From: Ochrobactrum sp. BTU1
GTDB lineage: Bacteria; Pseudomonadota; Alphaproteobacteria; Rhizobiales; Rhizobiaceae
DNA length: 64,000 nucleotides
Assembly (NCBI GenBank): GCA_018798825.1
Contig: CP076355.1
Span: 1,599,975-1,663,974 of the forward strand
Direction of reading: 5' to 3'
In this document: piece by piece, positions 53,053-60,793 of the stretch
Numbering within the stretch: the first letter of the stretch is position 1
Layout: the number at the start of each line of letters is the position of its first letter
Program-made: the position numbers and the translations under genes
Notes under the pieces: model-generated
The model's database searches: none
What the model saw: only the letters and a program-made list of their open reading frames with translations
What the model was told of the DNA's origin: nothing

Positions 53053-53420
53053 TGAGCACCGCCGCTACTTCTTTCACTCCCGCCTGCACTTTTTCCACCG
53101 CGTCCACCATATGGATCATGGCATGACATGCAATCAATGGAGCTGTTCACTGAGATGCCGCCCGTCCCCAAGCGTACACCCAGTCCCGATGAAATGTGTC
53201 CGGCGACATGTCCAAATGTGCTACCCCAGGTATCCTTAGTACCGTCACGGTTCCGTTTGTCTGCACGATTGACTCTATCTCCGTCTGAACCCGAACCATT
53301 TGTTGCGCCCCGTGAACCTGTATAACCACGACCGCCACCATAGTTGGAGCCATCTTTAGCATCCAGGCTTCCGCCGCCGCCTGACACAATCATCATTTCT
53401 TCAATCGTCAGTTCACGCAT
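53049..53420 (-). CDS. Double-glycine leader peptide, colicin-V-like export signal (copy 2)
   Basis: 123 residues. MRELTIEEMMIVSGG differs from the copy 1 leader at two positions and matches the double-glycine consensus of exported microcins. The mature part of about 108 residues is rich in Gly, Ser, Arg and Asp, shares blocks with copy 1 (AKDGS, RNRDGT, GISV) and ends in SSGGAH. Unlike copy 1 it carries DCMSCHDP, a Cys pair that could form a disulfide or bind metal. GAGGATT precedes the ATG. The partner gene overlaps its stop. No exporter gene lies nearby. Confidence 0.83.
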   Translation of the reverse strand: MRELTIEEMMIVSGGGGSLDAKDGSNYGGGRGYTGSRGATNGSGSDGDRVNRADKRNRDGTKDTWGSTFGHVAGHISSGLGVRLGTGGISVNSSIDCMSCHDPYGGRGGKSAGGSERSSGGAH

Positions 53421-53752
53421 AATCCTCTCCCACTATGCTTAAACAAAGCAGAATGATAGCAATCATATAATTTCTAAAACATCCTATTTTAGAGGTCCCT
53501 ACTTCCCTAAGGATCGGCCTCGCCTCATAAATCGCGCTGTCGGGTCCGCTTTATTTGGATCGACCAAAGACTCAGACAGCATTGCCCAGCCCTTAGCGCT
53601 CCCGCGCAATCTGGTGTAGGCGGGTTATGTCTCATATTCACTTCAGCTTCTGTATTTTCACTGCAAAGTGGTGACTGATTGAAGTCTATTCGAATGGCGG
53701 TTCATTTCAAAAACGGCATTTTACTAAAGTGTCATCCGTCATGCCGCCAGAC
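53421..53752. other. Intergenic region right of the second peptide cassette
   Basis: 332 bases. The left part is AT-rich and should hold the peptide promoter. No gene, repeat or integrase trace is seen in the rest. Confidence 0.45.
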
Positions 53753-54112
53753 TTAAGCCGGCGGATAATTCGGTGAAGGAGGCGTCGCGAAGGTGATCAG
53801 GTTACCATCGGGATCACGCACTTGCGCGAGCGTTGAATAATCCCCGGGGATATCATCGCCCAGCATGATTCCCACACCACGCAACCTCTCCCGTTCTGCG
53901 GAAACGTCATCAACAACAATGAAGATTGCTCCTCTCCCGGCGATTTCGTCATCCGTCGAAATCCCCAAGCCCGCCTGATTGAAGAGCTCCCATTGAACCA
54001 GTGTGTCCATGGGTCGGTTATCAGCTTCACGCCCGAATAATTTCGTATACCAAGCTTCAGCAGCTCCAAGGTCCGCGGTCAGCAAAAATGTGTAAATCTT
54101 GTGCCGTGACAT
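53753..54112 (-). CDS. Glyoxalase/VOC-fold protein
   Basis: 119 residues of the vicinal oxygen chelate superfamily: KIYTFLLTADLGAAEAWYTKLFGREADNRPMDTLVQWELF, then AIFIVVDDVSAERERLRGVG and LAQVRDPDGNLITFATPP, the normal beta-alpha-beta modules with the ending E/D-x-G pattern. GGAGA lies before the ATG at 54112. Function could be a small-molecule dioxygenase, lyase or drug-binding protein; not resolved. Confidence 0.88.
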   Translation of the reverse strand: MSRHKIYTFLLTADLGAAEAWYTKLFGREADNRPMDTLVQWELFNQAGLGISTDDEIAGRGAIFIVVDDVSAERERLRGVGIMLGDDIPGDYSTLAQVRDPDGNLITFATPPSPNYPPA

Positions 54113-54252
54113 TCGTCTTCTCCGCAAGTCGAAAGATTATCTAGGCGAGCCATCCTGTCATACAGAGCTGACTTGACCTAACGTGCCGACTTACCGGTCG
54201 AGAGCGACGGACATGAGATGGGGCTAAGTCCCCAACCGATGAACGCAGAAAA

Positions 54253-54591
54253 TCACGTCATAAAAGGCATGATATCGATGCCGTCGCCCGGAAAGACGTT
54301 GATATGTGGGTGGTCTTGAAACAGCTTTGCAGCAGCCTCCGCCGTCTCAGCTTCTACCACGAGATAGCCGCAGAAAGGATTTTCGGCTTCCTCTATACCG
54401 TGCGTTGTCACACGCGTTGTCTTCCCCACCATGCCACCACGATCAAGGATGATGGCTGCATTGCGTTTTTCCCATTCCGCCCATTGAGCTAATCCCTTTG
54501 TATCGACGGCATCCTGCTCGGCTTTTGGCAAACCCCGAAAGGAAGCGAGATCTGCAGATTTGATCGTATAGACTGCGAGAAATCGGGGCAT
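54253..54591 (-). CDS. YCII-domain protein
   Basis: 112 residues of the YCII/DGPF-like ferredoxin fold: MPRFLAVYTIKSADLASFRGLP, then TKGLAQWAEWEKRNAAIILDRGG, then GYLVVEAETAEAAAKLFQDHPHINVFPGDGIDIMPF. Such small enzymes act on diverse small molecules; the role here is unknown. AGGAGGAAAGCTG precedes the ATG. Confidence 0.85.
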   Translation of the reverse strand: MPRFLAVYTIKSADLASFRGLPKAEQDAVDTKGLAQWAEWEKRNAAIILDRGGMVGKTTRVTTHGIEEAENPFCGYLVVEAETAEAAAKLFQDHPHINVFPGDGIDIMPFMT

Positions 54592-56052
54592 CAGCTTTCC
54601 TCCTAAAGCGTGAAATGCCCTTAGTTTAGCTTTGCTTTAGGGGAAATAACACCTGGCGGTCCTTGCAAAGCAATGCTGTACCGCGGGACGTTGCATCGTT
54701 CTTGCTCGATAAAGCGACGCGTCAACAATTACCCAAAGGCTGAACTGCTCTAGCAAAACACCATTCGGGCTTGATCACGAAGCCGCAGCGCATCGAGCTT
54801 CTTTGATATTCACGCGTCCGGCTTGGCGATGCGGTGGTATGTAAGTTGACTGACGCCGGCATTTCGCACGACAAGCACCGGGTTATTCGATTTAAGGCCA
54901 ATATGGCGCGTGGAGCGAGAATCGGACTGACTGGACATTGCCAGCACATTCCTGGTTCGGTTGAGCCGCGCCCGTGGTTTTGACTGAAATTTCTTATAAT
55001 TCAAACGAAATGGACATATCAAACCACCGCCCTAACTCTTTGAAAAAGAACGGGCAATTTTTAGCTAGGAAATCTAAGTAGGAGTATTGTTTCGCTACAG
55101 TGACGATGCCTGGAAGACGACATATCTTCCTTAATGAGCGCATTCGAGTCGTTGTTGCAACTTACTCGTCTGAAAGCAGTATAGGTTGATTTTGAGACGA
55201 ATGTCTACGCCAAATCGATGATGCACCCTCAATCACGGTGGTGCCAATAACTGCAAACGCAATAACGCACGCATTTCTCGTTTCTTGACCGCGGCGCCGT
55301 CATCACGCTTAACAAGAACGTTTTCCGATAGCGGTGATGGATGTCACTGGGCTTGGTTGAACTGCAAACGGGCTCCCAAGTGTCATCCCACTAAGACGTA
55401 GTTTCACCCACAGCCTAAAAGGTTAGCAAAGCTGACCCGGGTTTGCATTTTCTCTACCGACAATGTTGATCCTGCGATAGGCGCATGAAAAATTCTTCTG
55501 AGATAGTAACCTCTCGAATAGTGGTCGACGGTTTGATGCAACGACAAGCATCAATGCGAACTCAAACCATACAAATGTTGCCTCAAAGACCATCCGCGCT
55601 TGGTTGCAACCCAATATTCTAATAGCCAGAGCGAAATTCAGGTGCACCTATAATCCGCTCACGACATTGCCGAATTTGGCTCGGCCCTCCATCCGTTCTA
55701 ACTTTTTGCCCATCCTGGTCCGCCGCAAGTCGGTAGGAATGGTCATGCGAACGCGCGACAGATGTAGATTTCATCGAATATCGCAGCTTTGGTCGCTACG
55801 GGACTTCGTCACAGCCGCCTTCGGGTAAATTGACGTTGCATAACCATGGAATTCGCAGTTCTTACTCTCGTGTTGACCTAGCGCTCACACACCGAACAAT
55901 CTCGCCCTCGACCAGCGCACCGCCAAAGACATCATAGACTTGGATTTTTTACGGGAACAGAAGACCGATTCTCCCACAAGTATTGTTGCCCTGCTCTGCA
56001 ATCCCTCTTGAATGCGCGAAAGAATCCCATAATTTCAAGTCACGAACCTGAA

Positions 56053-56066
56053 TAGACTGCCGTCTA
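56053..56066. promoter_or_regulatory. Candidate partition site upstream of repA
   Basis: TAGACTGCCGTCTA (extended AATAGACTGCCGTCTATT, 56051-56068) is an inverted repeat. Its exact reverse complement overlaps the repA stop codon at 57449-57462. The 16-base frame with a central GC resembles the layout of RepB (ParB) sites of repABC replicons, although the outer bases are not GTT...AAC. Confidence 0.55.
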
Positions 56067-56204
56067 TTATCCTTAATTCTCTTTATATTCAGGTAGATAG
56101 GAAATTTTTCATCGTGCTGGATGATGATTCAAGGCGCCTCCGCCAGGGATCCTAACCATTTGTTAACACGCGCCCCTTGCAGCAAAATAAGAATCGGACA
56201 TAAT

Positions 56205-56224
56205 GACGGTATTTAGACGGTATT
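56205..56224 (+). repeat. Tandem GACGGTATT repeats before repA
   Basis: GACGGTATT occurs at 56205-56213 and 56216-56224, one helical turn apart, 34 bases before the repA start. This position suits an operator for RepA/RepB autoregulation. Confidence 0.5.
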
Positions 56225-56257
56225 AGTTCCAGTGCCGTCACTAGGGATCCCAAGTCT

Positions 56258-57451
56258 ATGAATATCGCAAGTAAAGCAGAGCAAGTGTCGTTTGACGACA
56301 TGATATTGACGCAAGGTCGAGAGATCTCGCGCAAGCTCAATCTGCTGCGTCATGAAAACTTCCCGCCAGATGCGCGCAAGAATTTGCGTCAATTCTCTAT
56401 GGCAGAAGCTGCCTATTTCCTTGGTGTGTCTCCGAGCAATTTGAAAAAGCTGCATCTGGAAGGAAAAGGTGTTGAGCCGATTATCCTTTCGGGTGGACGT
56501 CGCGCATATACGATTGAACAGCTGCAGGAACTGCGTCAGTGGCTCGATCAGAATGGCCGCGCCGAGGTAAAGCGTTATGTTCCGCATCGCCGCGGCAACG
56601 ACAAACTGCAGGTCATCGGCGTTGTGAACTTTAAAGGTGGTTCAGGCAAGACGACGACAGCTGCGCATCTGGCGCAGCATCTCGCCCTCACCGGCCATCG
56701 CGTCCTTGCAATCGATCTCGACCCGCAGGCTTCGCTGTCCGCCTTGCATGGTATTCAGCCAGAGCTCGATGAGTTTCCGTCGCTCTACGAAGCTGTTCGC
56801 TATGATGAGCAGCGCAAATCGATCCGAGAAATCATTCGCAAGACCAATTTCCCTGGTCTCGACATCATCCCTGCAATGCTGGAGCTGCAGGAATATGAAT
56901 ACGACACACCGCTTGCCATGCAGAACGGCGGCGAAGGCAAAACCTTCTGGAACCGTATTGCTGTAGCGCTTGCCGAGGTGGATGCCGATTATGATGTTGT
57001 CGTCATCGATTGCCCGCCGCAGCTTGGCTATCTGACGCTGACCGCCCTTTCGGCCGCTACATCAGTTCTCATCACGGTTCACCCGCAGATGCTTGATCTT
57101 ATGTCGATGTCGCAGTTCCTGCTTATGCTGGGCGACATCCTCAAGACAGTTCGTCAGGCTGGTGGTGCTGTGCAGCTCGATTGGTTCCGCTATCTGATCA
57201 CGCGCTATGAGCCGACAGATGTTCCTCAGGCCCAAATGGTTGGCTTCATGCAGAGCATGTTGGCATCTCACATGCTTAAGCATCAGATGCTGAAGTCAAC
57301 AGCTATATCAGATGCAGGTCTCACCAAACAGACGCTCTATGAGGTTGAGCGCTCTTCGATGAACCGCGGAACTTATGATCGCGCTATGGAAGCACTAGAG
57401 GGGGTTAACTCGGAAATTCGTGGACTTATTCACGAGGCCTGGGGTCGTTAG
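56258..57451 (+). CDS. repA: RepA, ParA-like partition ATPase of the repABC replicon
   Basis: RepA is the Walker-type ATPase that segregates the replicon and represses the operon. 397 residues: an N-terminal HTH-like part (FSMAEAAYFLGVSPSNLKKLHLEGKG), then the deviant Walker A GVVNFKGGSGKTTTAAHLAQ (about 121-140), LAIDLDPQASLSAL, and VVIDCPPQLGYLTL. Length and plan fit chromosomal RepA proteins. repB starts 64 bases after its stop. A candidate RepB site overlaps the stop codon. Confidence 0.96.
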   Translation: MNIASKAEQVSFDDMILTQGREISRKLNLLRHENFPPDARKNLRQFSMAEAAYFLGVSPSNLKKLHLEGKGVEPIILSGGRRAYTIEQLQELRQWLDQNGRAEVKRYVPHRRGNDKLQVIGVVNFKGGSGKTTTAAHLAQHLALTGHRVLAIDLDPQASLSALHGIQPELDEFPSLYEAVRYDEQRKSIREIIRKTNFPGLDIIPAMLELQEYEYDTPLAMQNGGEGKTFWNRIAVALAEVDADYDVVVIDCPPQLGYLTLTALSAATSVLITVHPQMLDLMSMSQFLLMLGDILKTVRQAGGAVQLDWFRYLITRYEPTDVPQAQMVGFMQSMLASHMLKHQMLKSTAISDAGLTKQTLYEVERSSMNRGTYDRAMEALEGVNSEIRGLIHEAWGR

Positions 57452-57463
57452 ACGGCAGTCTAA
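57448..57463. promoter_or_regulatory. Candidate partition site at the repA stop codon
   Basis: TTAGACGGCAGTCTAA includes the repA TAG. Its 14-base core is the exact reverse complement of the site at 56053-56066, so two inverted copies flank repA. Confidence 0.55.
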
Positions 57464-57515
57464 ATCGCAAAATATGGAATAAAATCAGGCTTATGGCTGA
57501 TTTGAGGGTAAAAGA

Positions 57516-58502
57516 ATGGCACGGAAGAACATTTTTCAGAGCGTTATGCAGACCGAAGAAACGGAAGAAAACTCCGCGTCTCCAGTCGAAAATGTTTCGC
57601 GCCGCTTTGGTGCTGCAAAGTCACTCTCTGCGTCTATCGATGAACTCGCAAAGCAGGCCTCTCAAAAGCTCGATGGGGAAGCAATTGTCGAGCTCGATCC
57701 TTCCGATCTTGATGGATCTTTCATTGCTGATCGCCTGCCTGAAGCCGATGATCAGGAATATGCAGAGCTTTTGGAAGCGGTTCGCGAACGCGGGCAGGAT
57801 AGCCCTATTCTGGTGCGCCCACACCCTCAGACCAGCGGTCGCTATATGATCGTTTTCGGTCATCGCCGCGCTAAAGTTGCTGGTGAGCTCGGCATCAAGG
57901 TGAAGGCTGTTATCAAGCCGTTAGCCGATCTTGAGCATATTATAAGCCAGGGCCAGGAAAACTCCGCGCGTGCCAATCTCAGTTTCATAGAGCGCGTTCT
58001 CTTTGCCGCTCGGCTCGAGGAACTGCAGTACAGCCGTGAAGCCATCCAGGCTGCTCTTTCTATCGACTACCAGACATTGTCGAAGATGCTGACCATTCCA
58101 CGTTCGATATCGGAAGACATGCTGGTGGCGATTGGACCGGCAAAAGGCATCGGGCGTGACCGCTGGCTCGAATTGCGCAAACTCATTGAAATGCCGGGAA
58201 AGCCAGAAGCTGCACGTGAACTAATGCAAACCGATGCCTTCAAGGAAGCATCGTCGAGTACGCGTTTTGAACAGCTTTATGGTTACCTCAAAGGGGCAAA
58301 TCAAAAGAAGCCGGTTACGAAGGCCGCATCGCGGACTGGTTCGACCTGGAGTGCGGCTGACAAAAGCGTGAGTGCAACGATCAAACAAAACGGCAAGACA
58401 GCGACACTGGCGCTTAGCGCTGCCAATGGTCCTCGCTTTGCCGATTGGATTTCGCGCAATCTGGATGAACTTTATGCGTCATTCAGTGCCGATGAGAAGT
58501 GA
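57516..58502 (+). CDS. repB: RepB, ParB-like centromere-binding protein
   Basis: 328 residues. After a basic N-terminal part comes the ParB/Spo0J domain with RGQDSPILVRPHPQTSGRYMIVFGHRRAKVAGELG and GQENSARANLSFIERVLFAARL, then an HTH region (SREAIQAALSIDYQTLSKMLTI). RepB binds parS sites and works with RepA in segregation. The start has GAGGG upstream. It is the middle gene of the repABC operon. Confidence 0.95.
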   Translation: MARKNIFQSVMQTEETEENSASPVENVSRRFGAAKSLSASIDELAKQASQKLDGEAIVELDPSDLDGSFIADRLPEADDQEYAELLEAVRERGQDSPILVRPHPQTSGRYMIVFGHRRAKVAGELGIKVKAVIKPLADLEHIISQGQENSARANLSFIERVLFAARLEELQYSREAIQAALSIDYQTLSKMLTIPRSISEDMLVAIGPAKGIGRDRWLELRKLIEMPGKPEAARELMQTDAFKEASSSTRFEQLYGYLKGANQKKPVTKAASRTGSTWSAADKSVSATIKQNGKTATLALSAANGPRFADWISRNLDELYASFSADEK

Positions 58503-58616
58503 GTAAGCGTATTAGGTGAGGAAACTATCCTCGCCTGTCCTGCGTAACGAATAAAGTGGAAAGAGTGCAGGTGGTGGTCATCTGCATAATTTGACGAAAA
58601 GGAAAAAGCAGCAAAA

Positions 58617-58667
58617 GAAAAAGGCCCCCAAACGTCGCCGCGTGGAAGCCCTTCTCATTGGTTTAGC
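58617..58667 (-). ncRNA. Antisense counter-transcribed RNA of the repABC operon
   Basis: The repB-repC gap holds, on the minus strand, -35 TTGACA (58697-58702), a 17-base spacer, and -10 GATTCT (58674-58679). Transcription would begin near 58667. About 15 bases in, a 10-bp stem with some G-U pairs (58644-58653 with 58620-58629) is followed by a U-run. This gives an RNA of about 50 bases, as expected for the ctRNA that limits RepC synthesis and sets incompatibility. Confidence 0.78.
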
Positions 58668-58761
58668 AGCTAGAGAATCGCAAATTCACGAATCACTGTC
58701 AAGTGTATTTAGCGTCATTTCGGCGGGTGGATTTCTTTTGCCTTGTGGAAGGTGAAAGAAA

Positions 58762-59967
58762 ATGGAGTCTCAATTTGGCCTGACGCCGTTTGGCAGTCAG
58801 CGGATGACGCATGCCTTGTTGGCAGTGCATCAAAAAGCTAGAGAAATCCCTCAGGGAGCAGCTGCAGATAAGTGGCAGCTTCATCGTTGGCTATGTGAAG
58901 GCAAGAATATCATTGGTATCAGTGATCGTTCTTTAGCTGTACTGTCTGCCTTGTTATCATTTTATCCCGAAAATACGCTGGTCGAATCCGGTGCTCTGGT
59001 GGTGTTTCCATCCAACAAGCAATTGGCTCTGCGTGCCCATGGAATGGCTGATGCAACGTTGCGTCGTCATCTCGCGGCGCTGGTCGAAGCTGGTATCATT
59101 ACCCGTCAGGACAGCCCCAACGGCAAACGTTATGCCCGCCGCAGCAAATCTGGCGAGTTAAAGATTGCATTTGGTTTCTCACTCGCGCCGCTTCTTATTC
59201 GTGCGTCCGAGTTTGAAGCTGCAGCTGAACACGTAAAAGCTGAAAAGGCTGCTCTGCGTGACATTCGTGAACAGCTAACTTTGCTGCGCCGCGATATTTC
59301 AAAACTGCTCGAATTTGCAATCGAAGCATCGCTTCCTGGCGCTTGGGATGAACTGAAAGTCGAGTTCCGTGCGGTTGTCGACAGCATTCCACGTCGCGCA
59401 GAAATGCAGGAACTGGCTACATTGGTCGCAAAACTTCAGGATATTCATGCTTCTGTTGATAAGGCTTTGAATAATAATCAAAAAGTTCAAAATTTGAGCG
59501 ACAATGAATCCCAAAATGAGCGGCAGCTTAATGAATCAAAACCAGATTCCCATTTTGATAACGACATTGCAAATTTGAACAACAGCGCGACTACAGCACT
59601 GAACAACAGCGCTCACGAAACACATGAAACAAATATTTCTCTCGATCTCGTTCTCAGAGCGTGCCCAGAGATTGGTGCATATGCATCAATTCCTATCAGC
59701 CATTGGGAACATTTGATCGCAACAGCGGAGAAAGTAAGAGGTTTCATCGGTATCGATACCAAACTCTATCAAATGGCTCTGAAAATGCTTGGAAGACAGA
59801 ATACGGCTATCACAATTGCCTATCTGCTCCAGCGTTATAACGATATTCGCTCTGTGAGTGGTTACCTTCGCATTCTTACGGAAAAGGCCGCTGAAGACGC
59901 GTTTTCTGTCAAAGCTCTTATGGTGAGTGCACTGCATATTCAGCAAAGAGAACGACAACTATCCTGA
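58762..59967 (+). CDS. repC: RepC, replication initiator of the repABC replicon
   Basis: 401 residues of the RepC family, which starts replication from an origin inside its own gene. The N-terminal part has the usual FGLTPFGSQRMTHAL and KWQLHRWLCEGKNIIGISDRSLAVLSALLSFYP, then a winged-helix region (NKQLALRAHGMADATLRRHLAALVEAGII). The centre is rich in A/T at about 59460-59650 (encoding many Asn and Ser), where the origin normally lies. AAGGTGA precedes the ATG. The antisense RNA overlaps its leader. Confidence 0.96.
   Translation: MESQFGLTPFGSQRMTHALLAVHQKAREIPQGAAADKWQLHRWLCEGKNIIGISDRSLAVLSALLSFYPENTLVESGALVVFPSNKQLALRAHGMADATLRRHLAALVEAGIITRQDSPNGKRYARRSKSGELKIAFGFSLAPLLIRASEFEAAAEHVKAEKAALRDIREQLTLLRRDISKLLEFAIEASLPGAWDELKVEFRAVVDSIPRRAEMQELATLVAKLQDIHASVDKALNNNQKVQNLSDNESQNERQLNESKPDSHFDNDIANLNNSATTALNNSAHETHETNISLDLVLRACPEIGAYASIPISHWEHLIATAEKVRGFIGIDTKLYQMALKMLGRQNTAITIAYLLQRYNDIRSVSGYLRILTEKAAEDAFSVKALMVSALHIQQRERQLS
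59460..59650. other. Probable replication origin inside repC
   Basis: The AT-rich centre of repC is the known place of oriV in repABC replicons. Here it is visible as A/T-rich DNA coding for Asn/Ser-rich protein. I see no classic DnaA box, so the exact limits are unknown. Confidence 0.5.
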
Positions 59968-60178
59968 TTGAAGTTTGATAGAATGCAAAAGAAGCAATGT
60001 GCCACAGCCAGTTCTTCGAAAACGATAAAGGGGGAACCTAGCTACATTCACCGCAGCATGATGAGAAGGTTGTAGATGCTGGGCGTGAGCAACCGCTCTT
60101 AATCCGTCGCCGGGCAAGGAGCGCAGCGATCAGGCGCTTTCCGCTCTGGCGTATAGGGCCTGATCGATTTGGTCAGGG

Positions 60179-60793
60179 CTATTTCACCAGCTCGGCGTGG
60201 ACGAGATAACGAAGAGGACCTTGGTTAACCGCATCAAACGGATAGCAGGTCGCAAGAACCAGTTGAACGCCTGGAGCATGGATATCGATCTGAGCTTCGT
60301 CCCAACGTGTAACCGTCATATGCGTCGCGCGATAAGTGAAAATCTTGCCGTCATCGCGGGTGATGCGAATGAGATCGCCTTTCTCAAGATCTTTAAGAAA
60401 AGCAAAATGGGTATCGCGATGCGCTGCGTAAACCGCTGTACCGTTATCGCCTGCATTTGGTGTGTTTTGTAAATGACCGGGACCAAAAGCGAGAGCCTGT
60501 CCGCTTGCCCCATTCAGAGCAATTGCAGATGCAGCCAGACGAGGCGCTTCGATACGGGCTACCGGCCAGGTATCGGCCCAGCTCCATGGTTTGACTTTTT
60601 CACCTGAGGCTATGCTTTGTGTGAAAGCCCGTTCCAGAAGGATTTGTGCTGCATAGGCTTTTGCGTGAATCCATAGACCCTGACTGAACAGAACAAGACC
60701 ACAGACCATCAAGGCGATAGACAGAAGGGTGAGGGGGGAGCGCAACAAAGCGCGCTCCTTTGTCTTTGTATTCTGAGCGATAACGATACTCAT
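60179..60793 (-). CDS. Class GN-type sortase
   Basis: 204 residues with one N-terminal membrane helix (LTLLSIALMVCGLVLFSQGLWI) and a sortase domain: VARIEAPRL, GPGHLQNTPNAGDNGTAVYAAHRDTHFAFL (catalytic His), and LVLATCYPFD (catalytic Cys in TxTC-like form). The final Arg in GPLRYLVHAEL is expected. This is the sortase that pairs with the vWA/VIT protein next to it. It begins within the overlap with that gene. Sortases are uncommon in Gram-negatives; this pair is known from several proteobacteria. Confidence 0.92.
   Translation of the reverse strand: MSIVIAQNTKTKERALLRSPLTLLSIALMVCGLVLFSQGLWIHAKAYAAQILLERAFTQSIASGEKVKPWSWADTWPVARIEAPRLAASAIALNGASGQALAFGPGHLQNTPNAGDNGTAVYAAHRDTHFAFLKDLEKGDLIRITRDDGKIFTYRATHMTVTRWDEAQIDIHAPGVQLVLATCYPFDAVNQGPLRYLVHAELVK

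Larger units (their letters stand above)
54592..56257. other. Long region without convincing genes upstream of repABC
   Basis: 1666 bases. Short ORFs occur (for example 54810-55022 minus, with a stretch vaguely like a GntR-type UTRA domain; 55604-55828 plus) but none has a start signal and a clear family. The right end holds the repABC control sites (56053-56066, 56205-56224). The stretch may contain decayed genes. Confidence 0.5.

Noticed and set aside
53049..53420. CxxCH as a cytochrome c heme site
   Set aside because: The protein has a double-glycine leader, not a Sec signal, and no cytochrome fold; a heme role is only a remote possibility.
54810..55022. Possible GntR/UTRA-like remnant
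   Set aside because: Only a short stretch (HIGLKSNNPVLVV) is suggestive; the rest does not fit and there is no HTH part.
60011..60023. GTT-N7-AAC sequence after repC as a parS site
   Set aside because: The flanks are not symmetric and the spacing is not that of repABC sites.
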